Virus record (IMG/VR): IMGVR_UViG_3300003937_000219
Coordinates: 1 to 22,106 of that record
Length of the DNA: 22,106 nt
Strand: one strand, 5' to 3'
From: a virus
Of this stretch, positions 14,072 through 20,596 are shown in pieces (the stretch's first letter is position 1; every line of letters starts with the position of its first letter). The notes below the pieces were generated by a model. It did no database searches. It worked only from the letters and a program-made list of their open reading frames with translations, and was not told the origin of the DNA. Made by a program: the position numbers and the translations under genes.

Positions 14072-15457
14072 ATGATATTTGAAACTATAAAAAACCAATC
14101 ACAATTACATCGGCATAAAACCGCAGTAATTTGTGGTGACAAAAAATATACCTACACTGAACTTATTGAGAGTGTAGAAAAACTGGCTGCCGTTATGTCT
14201 ACTGCATTTCTTCCAGGTGACAGATTATTATTTGCTAGTGGTAAAGAATATCATTATATTAGAATGGTATTAGCATGTGACATTCTCGGTGTAACATTCA
14301 TGCCTACATTTCCAAATCTGCCAAAAGATGTAGTAGATGGAATAGTAGAAGCAAGTTCACCAGACCATATTATACTAACTGAGGCTGATGCTTTAGCCTT
14401 AGAACCACATAACAAAGCACTGATATATTCTAAGAAAACCGACCATACATACACAGTATTATTCACAAGTGGTACAACCGGTAAACCTAAAGCAGTTGCA
14501 CATACGAGTGCAGGATGTTTGATGGCATGTTTCAATAGTATTAGTGTGTATCAAATGAGTTCAAATGATGTAATACTATCTCAATTACCACCATCAACCG
14601 TAGGAGGTTTGTATCTATACGCACTTCCAGGACTAATTAAAGGTTGTACAGTTGTAATCGAACAGTTCAATCCTAGACGATTTGTAAAGTTATGTGAAGA
14701 ATATAAACCAACAATAGGCATAATTGTTCCAGCAATGATACTTGCTATGCAGAATTTAAAGACATGGAATGAATTAGATATGTCTCATTGGAGAGAACTA
14801 AGTGTTGGTAGTACAATTATACCAGAAGAAATGTTAGACATTCTATTCAGTAAAGGTGTCCCTGCCATCAGAGATTTATATGGGTGTACGGAAACTCAAG
14901 TTCCAGCATTCACATTCTTAATTGAACCAGATACTGAACACAAATTACAACTTGAATGCAATGACCAATATGAATACAAATTAGATAGACATGACCAGTT
15001 ATGGTTAAAAAGTCCTCTACTAATGAGCAACTATCTGAATGCAGATGCAGAACTAGACAGTGATGGTTTTTGGTGTACAGGTGATGTATTTGAACGCAAG
15101 TATAATAAACTATTTTACAAGTCTCGCAGAAAAGATTTAATGAAAATCAACAGTCATAATGTATCACCAATTGGTATAGAAAATGCTATATTAGTATTAG
15201 ACGGTGTTGATGAAGTATGTGTAATATCTAAAGAACGAGGTTTAGGTGAAAAATATATCGTAGCAATTATAAGTAGTCAGGACCCACAGATAAATAAATC
15301 GTTAGTGATGAATTCTATAGAAAGTAAACTCATGCCATATGAACTTCCTAAAGATATAATCGTTACTAAAGAAACTCTGCCTAGAAATCAGATGGGCAAA
15401 ATACAGAGACATGTTATACAAGGCATCTACGGAGAAGTCAATGAAGACCAAAGTTAA
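14072..15457 (+). CDS. Adenylate-forming (ANL superfamily) acyl ligase
   Basis: This 461-residue enzyme would activate a carboxylic acid with ATP to an acyl-adenylate, probably passing it to a thiol such as CoA or a carrier. Motifs run in family order: LFTSGTTGKPK (130-140) for ATP, YGCTE (270-274), TGD (336-338), SRRKD-L-MK (351-358), and PRNQMGKIQR with catalytic K443. The chain is short for an acyl-CoA synthetase (usually 500 or more), but both N- and C-terminal domains are present. In the hinge motif the usual glycine-rich segment reads KINSHNVSP, which may affect thioester formation. ATG 14072 has no ribosome site and sits at the predicted transcript start. The substrate is unknown; the operon's halogenase and ketosynthase suggest a fatty or aromatic acid. 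Confidence 0.92.
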   Translation: MIFETIKNQSQLHRHKTAVICGDKKYTYTELIESVEKLAAVMSTAFLPGDRLLFASGKEYHYIRMVLACDILGVTFMPTFPNLPKDVVDGIVEASSPDHIILTEADALALEPHNKALIYSKKTDHTYTVLFTSGTTGKPKAVAHTSAGCLMACFNSISVYQMSSNDVILSQLPPSTVGGLYLYALPGLIKGCTVVIEQFNPRRFVKLCEEYKPTIGIIVPAMILAMQNLKTWNELDMSHWRELSVGSTIIPEEMLDILFSKGVPAIRDLYGCTETQVPAFTFLIEPDTEHKLQLECNDQYEYKLDRHDQLWLKSPLLMSNYLNADAELDSDGFWCTGDVFERKYNKLFYKSRRKDLMKINSHNVSPIGIENAILVLDGVDEVCVISKERGLGEKYIVAIISSQDPQINKSLVMNSIESKLMPYELPKDIIVTKETLPRNQMGKIQRHVIQGIYGEVNEDQS

Positions 15458-17129
15458 AAAGATAGTTGTTGTCGGCGGTGGTGTAGGCGGTTGGCTATCT
15501 GCATCTTGGCTAAAAACAAAACATCCAGAACTAGACATAACCCTTATTGAAAGTGATAAAGTAGGAACTATTGGTATTGGTGAAAGTGTCTTACCTCGCC
15601 TAGGAACTATGTTAAGTGATATAGGGCTAGAAGAACGAGAGTGGATGTCTTATACACATTCAATATACAAACTTGGTAATAAATTTATTGGCTGGAATAT
15701 TCCAGGTAAAAGAGACCATGTTACTAATCACTGGTGGCCTTCTAAGTTTGATGAATCATATTATGGATTTTCTTATGCCTTACCAGAAGAACACTTAGCA
15801 TCAAGTTATTATAATCAATTAAAGACTACCGATTTGTTTTACAACTCTAAAGGTAAAGAAGGTGTTAATGATAAATGGAATGATTATTGGCTTCAATTAG
15901 CACGTGATGGTAGAAAAAACTTATGGGAGATTGCACAAGATACACAAGAGGCAACTTACTTGATGGACTACTGTAAGTCTCCTTATGACATGAATGACAA
16001 TCTGATGTTAGGTTCATGGGAAAGTCTAACATATCATATCGATGCAAATAGATTTCCGAAACTAATTAAAGATAGAGTTGCGATACCAAAAGGTGTTAAG
16101 CACATACATGGACATATATCTGAGATTAAAAAAGATGCCGACGGATACATATCATCTGTCGTAACAGACGCAGGCGAAGAATACAGTGGTGATTTATTTT
16201 TAGATTGCACAGGCTTTCATAGAGTTCTTACAAAAGAAATGGATGTCGAATGGAAACCTTATAATGAAATTACTACGGACAATTTAATCTTTGCACCAAT
16301 AAAATACAATGACCCAGTAAAAGAAATGCGTCCATATACTATGAGCAATGCAATGGATGAAGGTTGGTTGTTTATCATTTCATTATATAATAGAATGGGT
16401 TCAGGTTATATATTTGATGCTAGTGAGATATCTCCAGAAGATGCAATGAAGAAGTATAAAAAGTATTGGGAAGGTCACGAGTTTATAAGAGAACCTAGAC
16501 ATATAAAATGGGATGCTGGTAAATACGATACGCAATGGAATAACAATGTAGTATCAATCGGAATGACTGGTGGAATGATTGAACCTATGGAAGCAAACGT
16601 GTTAGCACTAGCACAGGCTGGTATGAAAATGGTTGAACGAATTATTTCACGTGCAGATGAAAATGATGAAGTGATTGGCAAAGCATCAATCAAGGCATAT
16701 AATAGTAACCTAAATTGGCTGTTCGATAACATAACAAAATTTGTAGACTATCACTATACTTTAAGTGACAGAACTGACACACCTTTCTGGGCTAAAAAAC
16801 ACCAAAGAGGCATTGATGAAAATCATAAAGAAGAAATATGGAAGCAGTATAGAAATCCTAGATGCACACCAGAATCAGGTGTACCAGATTATATGTGGGC
16901 ACAAGTAGCCGTTTCTATGGACAAGTTTGATGATGATGTTGAACTTCATGTTCGTCCAGACTTATTAGAGAAAGCAAACGAATCATTTGAATGGTTAAGA
17001 AAATCTAGTAAACGAAATGGAATATATGCACCAAACGCCTATGAATGGAATAAGAAAATGTTATTCGGTGATAGAACTCATAGTGAAGTACTAGAAGAAA
17101 GTTTAAAACCACAAGATGAAGATAGTTAA
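15441..17129 (+). CDS. FAD-dependent halogenase (tryptophan halogenase family)
   Basis: This 562-residue flavoenzyme resembles tryptophan 7-halogenase PrnA: GGGVGG (12-17) binds FAD, IGIGESVLP (44-52) matches the IGVGEATIP segment, and YKLGNKF puts K77 at the position of catalytic K79 of PrnA. Near 374-384, GMTGGMIEPMEA aligns with the LEPLES region (E381). The halogenase signature W-x-W-x-I-P reads W-L-F-I-I-S (309-314), though the following NRMGSGYIF matches. Marine cyanophage enzyme VirX1, a viral flavin halogenase that iodinates varied substrates, is the closest precedent I know. ATG 15441 with GGAGAAG just before it (15431-15437) is preferred over upstream TTG 15411. It overlaps the ligase by 17 bases and needs reduced flavin from the host or elsewhere. 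Confidence 0.9.
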   Translation: MKTKVKKIVVVGGGVGGWLSASWLKTKHPELDITLIESDKVGTIGIGESVLPRLGTMLSDIGLEEREWMSYTHSIYKLGNKFIGWNIPGKRDHVTNHWWPSKFDESYYGFSYALPEEHLASSYYNQLKTTDLFYNSKGKEGVNDKWNDYWLQLARDGRKNLWEIAQDTQEATYLMDYCKSPYDMNDNLMLGSWESLTYHIDANRFPKLIKDRVAIPKGVKHIHGHISEIKKDADGYISSVVTDAGEEYSGDLFLDCTGFHRVLTKEMDVEWKPYNEITTDNLIFAPIKYNDPVKEMRPYTMSNAMDEGWLFIISLYNRMGSGYIFDASEISPEDAMKKYKKYWEGHEFIREPRHIKWDAGKYDTQWNNNVVSIGMTGGMIEPMEANVLALAQAGMKMVERIISRADENDEVIGKASIKAYNSNLNWLFDNITKFVDYHYTLSDRTDTPFWAKKHQRGIDENHKEEIWKQYRNPRCTPESGVPDYMWAQVAVSMDKFDDDVELHVRPDLLEKANESFEWLRKSSKRNGIYAPNAYEWNKKMLFGDRTHSEVLEESLKPQDEDS

Positions 17130-17727
17130 AACATTTATAGGTAAGAATAGTTTTGAATTTAATCTTGTAGAATATGACCCAAGTCTACAGAGTGATTTAG
17201 AAGATTTCTGTAAGCGATGTGACCGAGAAGGTTACACCAATAACGCAAGTTTTAAAGCATTGAAACTTGGCAAATGGGGTAACTTAGAAAAGTGGTGGCT
17301 TGTTTATCATAAAGATAAGATTATCAGCATGAGTGGTGCCCATTATTTTCCACACTTACATTCTAACTGTTTTATTATATTAAGTAGAATGGCTACAATG
17401 AAGGCATATAATGGAATGGCATCGCCTTCTGTGTCGGCTAGAAAGATGCAACACAACTTTGCATTTGGAGTTTTTATGCCAGTTCAAATAGATTGGTGTT
17501 TAGAAATGGGTGCTACAGATATTATAGGAACTACCAACTCACCAAAAAACGACACAGATAGAAGTGGCACAATGTTTAAAGTCCACGAATATGCTGACAA
17601 GTTTTTTAAGATAGGTGACAAAGCAACTAGAATACATAAAGACTTTCCAAGTTACAATACACTACAAGATATTTGGAGATTTAATGTAAGAGACTTTGCG
17701 ACAATGGAAAAGATAAAATACAAATGA
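17116..17727 (+). CDS. GNAT-like acyltransferase-like protein (tentative)
   Basis: The 203-residue product starts at ATG 17116, overlapping the halogenase by 14 bases, and ends in an ATGA overlap with the ketosynthase. Its strand-helix pattern fits an N-acyltransferase fold: a first half EKWWLVYHKDKIISMSGAHYF like the beta-2 to beta-4 sheet with the typical DKII turn, then SRMATMKAYNG where GNAT proteins place their cofactor strand, followed by ASPSVSARKMQHNF-type helix and IDWCLEMGATDIIGTTN. The canonical R/Q-x-x-G-x-A pyrophosphate loop is not clear. If it is an acyltransferase, it could move an acyl group from the ligase/ketosynthase thioester to an amine. The fold assignment is inference. 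Confidence 0.45.
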   Translation: MKIVKTFIGKNSFEFNLVEYDPSLQSDLEDFCKRCDREGYTNNASFKALKLGKWGNLEKWWLVYHKDKIISMSGAHYFPHLHSNCFIILSRMATMKAYNGMASPSVSARKMQHNFAFGVFMPVQIDWCLEMGATDIIGTTNSPKNDTDRSGTMFKVHEYADKFFKIGDKATRIHKDFPSYNTLQDIWRFNVRDFATMEKIKYK

Positions 17728-18875
17728 CAGTATATATTAACGCAATTAGTGGTCTAACTCCTTTTGGTGACCTAGAAGACACATGGAAGGCAATAACAAA
17801 TGATGAAGTTTGTTACGGTCCTCTTACTAAATTTTCACATGATAAGAGCATCAGGTCTAAGGTTTCAGGTGAGGTTAAGTTTAATGCTGAAAACCATCCT
17901 ATCATAACTGAAAGAGAACAAGATAAAATGCCATCGTATATGCAATGGGCATTATCATCAGCAGATAAATTATTACACAAACAAGATTTAGAAAAAGACA
18001 GAACTGGTGTTCTTGTATCAACTGCCCTTAGTATGTATAACGAACCTCTACGAGCAAGTGAAAATAAGAATGTCAACACTTATACATTCACCCCAAATCT
18101 TATATCAAACAATATCAATATTAAATATGGTTTTACAGGACCAAGTACAATGTTGTCTAGTGCGTGTTCTACAGGACTGTACAGTATCATTATGGGTTGT
18201 ATGATGATTGAAACAGGACAAGCCGATAACATAATTGCTGGTGCATTTGATGATTCGATTTATAAGGATGCATATAAACAGTTCGGTAAACTAAGAGCAT
18301 TGTCAACAAAGTACAATGAAACTCCTGAAATAGCAAGTCGTCCATGGGATAAAGATAGAGACGGACTAGTTCTCAGTGAGGGTGGTGCATTATTTTTATT
18401 ATCAAAAACTAAGACAAAAGATACAATAGCAGAGATATCTGGATATGCAATGAATAACGATGCATTCCAGGCTGTTGCTCCGCATCCAGATGGGACTATG
18501 ATAGAAAAATGTATGAAAGATGCACTGTTTTATCGCACACCAGACTTAATCAATGCACATGCAACATCTACCCCTAAGGGCGATTATATTGAGGTGGATG
18601 CAATCAATAGATTAGGACTAGAAGATGTATGGGTAACAGCAAATAAGTCGCAAATTGGTCACTTAATGGGGGCTGCCGGTGCCATAGAGACTGCTTTAAG
18701 CGTACTTTCACTAGAAAATGACATTATTACTCCATCTTTAAACATAAATGAACTAGAAGATGGTTATAATATAAAATATACACCAACTACCATATCACAT
18801 AAAGTTAATTCAGTACTGTGTAATAGTTTTGGATTTGGTGGGACAAATGCATGTATTTTGTTATCAAAAACTTGA
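17724..18875 (+). CDS. Beta-ketoacyl synthase (FabF/FabB type)
   Basis: This 383-residue thiolase-fold enzyme condenses acyl thioesters, normally on acyl carrier protein, with loss of CO2. All catalytic residues are present in order: nucleophile C148 in SSACSTG, H279 in NAHATSTPKGD, K308 in ANKSQIGHLMGAAGA and H313 in the same segment, and the C-terminal NSFGFGGTNA glycine-rich turn. Length is a little under the roughly 410 residues of FabF, mainly shorter loops. It begins in an ATGA overlap and its TGA stop lies within the -35 of P7. No acyl carrier protein or ketoreductase is adjacent; only the degenerate SDR-like protein at 10980 hints at one. It might use host carrier protein to make or divert an acyl chain. 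Confidence 0.94.
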   Translation: MTVYINAISGLTPFGDLEDTWKAITNDEVCYGPLTKFSHDKSIRSKVSGEVKFNAENHPIITEREQDKMPSYMQWALSSADKLLHKQDLEKDRTGVLVSTALSMYNEPLRASENKNVNTYTFTPNLISNNINIKYGFTGPSTMLSSACSTGLYSIIMGCMMIETGQADNIIAGAFDDSIYKDAYKQFGKLRALSTKYNETPEIASRPWDKDRDGLVLSEGGALFLLSKTKTKDTIAEISGYAMNNDAFQAVAPHPDGTMIEKCMKDALFYRTPDLINAHATSTPKGDYIEVDAINRLGLEDVWVTANKSQIGHLMGAAGAIETALSVLSLENDIITPSLNINELEDGYNIKYTPTTISHKVNSVLCNSFGFGGTNACILLSKT

Positions 18876-18899
18876 CAAGATTGCAAAATGTGTTATACT
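18872..18899 (+). promoter_or_regulatory. Sigma-70-like promoter P7
   Basis: TTGACA at 18872-18877 contains the ketosynthase stop TGA (18873-18875); TATACT is at 18894-18899 after a 16-base spacer ending in TGT. It drives the gene at 18931. Confidence 0.85.
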
Positions 18900-18930
18900 C
18901 TTTATATAAGTTAATAAAGAAGTAGATATT

Positions 18931-19746
18931 ATGATAGACACATCGAACAAACATAGTTACACCCTTGAAAGAGAATCAAAAGTCGTTGTTTACTTTGGTA
19001 AATATGACTTCACCAATGGTGCTGAGATTATACATAATATAAAATCATCGGACAGTCCGTATTCATTTTCTAAAGATGAACTTCTTACGGCAGCCGTAGT
19101 GGCAAATAAATTCAATTCGAAGTATGTTAAAGCCGGTGGGACTTTTGATATAGTTGAAGGTGAATTTGTGAAGACTGCTTTCAGTAATAAAGACATTCTT
19201 GCTTCAATTTTGGTGAGTTATCCACATTTAATACTTGACGAAGACCGACAAAAAGCATCAGACATAATGAGATACTTAGAAGGTGAGTTTTCTTTTAAGA
19301 TACTTGCTGATACTTTAACTGAATTTGAAAGTAGTATTGCTACATTCTTAGGTGCAGACAGTGATTCATTAGCACAGATAATAGGTGTTGCGGCTTATCT
19401 TCCTACTTACTATGATAATGCAGTAAAAAATGATGAACTCCGTGAAAGAAGTTTTCATACTGGACATCTCGGTGAAGTTGGTGAGAAGATAATAACAGAG
19501 ATTGAAATACTTAGGTCAAAATACTTGGCAGAGACCGCATTTGGTGGCTCAGGTTACATGGTGAGTGCTATTACTACTGACGACCATAGAGTTAGTTTCT
19601 TTACTACTAATGATGATTTAGCAAACAGTAAAAAGAATGTTAAGGTTTCATGTAAAGTGAAATCACTAGGTACTGCTTGGAAAGAAGACACGATTAACGA
19701 AACTAGAGTTAATTACGTTAGAATTTTAAATGTAGCAGATTTATAG
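18931..19746 (+). CDS. Unknown phage protein with a possible OB-like C-terminal domain
   Basis: The 271-residue product begins MIDTSNKHSYTLERESK. Residues about 45-170 are mostly helical, with a conspicuous FSKDELLTAAVVANKF region and an acidic DEDRQKASDIMRYLEGEF segment. The last 90 residues form a strand-rich block (GEVGEKIITEIEILRSKYL, then MVSAITTDDHRVSFFTTNDD, then NVKVSCKVKSLG) that recalls an OB-fold tail seen in phage nucleic acid-binding proteins. This resemblance is from pattern only. It has its own promoter P7 and a weak ribosome site. No catalytic motif is visible. Confidence 0.65.
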   Translation: MIDTSNKHSYTLERESKVVVYFGKYDFTNGAEIIHNIKSSDSPYSFSKDELLTAAVVANKFNSKYVKAGGTFDIVEGEFVKTAFSNKDILASILVSYPHLILDEDRQKASDIMRYLEGEFSFKILADTLTEFESSIATFLGADSDSLAQIIGVAAYLPTYYDNAVKNDELRERSFHTGHLGEVGEKIITEIEILRSKYLAETAFGGSGYMVSAITTDDHRVSFFTTNDDLANSKKNVKVSCKVKSLGTAWKEDTINETRVNYVRILNVADL

Positions 19747-19755
19747 AGCCAAAAC

Positions 19756-19783
19756 TTGACAAACCACAGAACCATGTTATATT
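19756..19783 (+). promoter_or_regulatory. Sigma-70-like promoter P8
   Basis: TTGACA at 19756-19761 and TATATT at 19778-19783 have a 16-base spacer ending in TGT. AGAGAGG at about 19803-19809 precedes ATG 19818. It likely drives the 53-residue gene and the HD-domain gene. Confidence 0.8.
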
Positions 19784-19817
19784 ATATACATAATCAGAAA
19801 TAAGAGAGGTCACTTCA

Positions 19818-19979
19818 ATGTTAGAACAGTATGAAAATGAAATTAAAAAGTTAGAAATATTTCTTAAGACTTTTTCTGGTAACACTTCATCAGTAAAAAT
19901 GAAGAAGTATGCTATTGAGAAAAAGATTGCAGTATATAAAGACATTGTTAATGAAATGAAATTAATACTTGCTATATAA
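19818..19979 (+). CDS. Small coiled-coil protein, 53 residues
   Basis: ATG 19818 is preceded by AGAGAGG and promoter P8, and the frame ends at TAA 19977-19979. The product (MLEQYENEIKKLEIFLKTF to MKLILAI) is highly charged with heptad-like leucine and isoleucine spacing, so a helical hairpin or coiled coil is likely. It lacks the serine motif of a carrier protein. It is thirteen bases before the HD-domain gene and probably shares its message. Function unknown. Confidence 0.7.
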   Translation: MLEQYENEIKKLEIFLKTFSGNTSSVKMKKYAIEKKIAVYKDIVNEMKLILAI

Positions 19980-19991
19980 AGGATATAAATT

Positions 19992-20522
19992 ATGAGTGAA
20001 ATAGATATAAAATCAGTATTCCATTTTGCCAATCTAGCACACAAGGGCCAGAAGCGAAAATACACTGGCGAGGACTATATAGTCCATCCAATGGCTGTCG
20101 CTAGATTAGTAGAGAAGCATGGTGGGTCGTTGGACCAGCAGGCAGCCGCTTTATTACACGATGTAGTAGAAGATACACCACATACTTTGGCTGATATCAA
20201 TGCTTTATTTGGGCATGATATTGCTGAACTAGTTCGGTGGTTAACTGATACATCTAAGCCAGAAGATGGCAATAGGGCTGTTCGAAAAGGCATAGATAGA
20301 GACCGATTAGCACAAGCACCAGCAGAAGCACAGTTCATCAAGTTGGCTGATATGATAGATAACTCTGTTACTATTCAGATATTTGATAAACCATTTGCTA
20401 AGTTGTTTATGGCTGAAATGAAACAGTTAGTAGACTCCATGCATAAAGTTGCTGGTAGTTCATTATGGATAGATGCTAATGATGTGGTAACTAGATATTA
20501 CGAGCGTCCACAGTGGGACTAA
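19992..20522 (+). CDS. Small alarmone hydrolase-like HD protein (SpoT/MESH1 type)
   Basis: This 176-residue protein matches the hydrolase domain of SpoT and of the stand-alone MESH1 enzymes that degrade (p)ppGpp: AHKGQKRKYTGEDYIVHPMAVA (16-37), then ALLHDVVEDT (53-62) with the HD pair H56-D57 and E60-D61, FGHDIAELVRWLTD, and IKLADMIDN (116-124) with D120 as the last metal ligand. No synthetase, TGS or ACT domain is present, so it can only break, not make, the alarmone if it acts on it. A role in blunting the host's starvation response is the natural inference; a different nucleotide substrate is possible. A ribosome site (AAAGGA) precedes ATG 19992. Confidence 0.85.
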   Translation: MSEIDIKSVFHFANLAHKGQKRKYTGEDYIVHPMAVARLVEKHGGSLDQQAAALLHDVVEDTPHTLADINALFGHDIAELVRWLTDTSKPEDGNRAVRKGIDRDRLAQAPAEAQFIKLADMIDNSVTIQIFDKPFAKLFMAEMKQLVDSMHKVAGSSLWIDANDVVTRYYERPQWD

Positions 20523-20536
20523 GTATGCATCAAAAC

Positions 20537-20575
20537 TTGACAAATACTCGTTTTGGTGTATACTATAAGTATAGT
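20537..20575 (+). promoter_or_regulatory. Sigma-70-like promoter P9 with the same inverted repeat as P4
   Basis: TTGACA at 20537-20542 and TATACT at 20559-20564 have a 16-base spacer. ACTATA-AG-TATAGT at 20562-20575 is identical to that of P4. AAGAGGA precedes ATG 20597. Confidence 0.8.
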
Positions 20576-20596
20576 TAAAGATAAGAGGAATAAGAT

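Noticed and set aside
15411-15440. TTG 15411 as start of the halogenase
   Set aside because: The extra ten residues do not align with flavin halogenases, and GGAGAAG at 15431-15437 fits ATG 15441.
19818-19979. The 53-residue protein as an acyl carrier protein for the ketosynthase
   Set aside because: It has no D-S-L-type serine motif, is basic rather than acidic and is too short.
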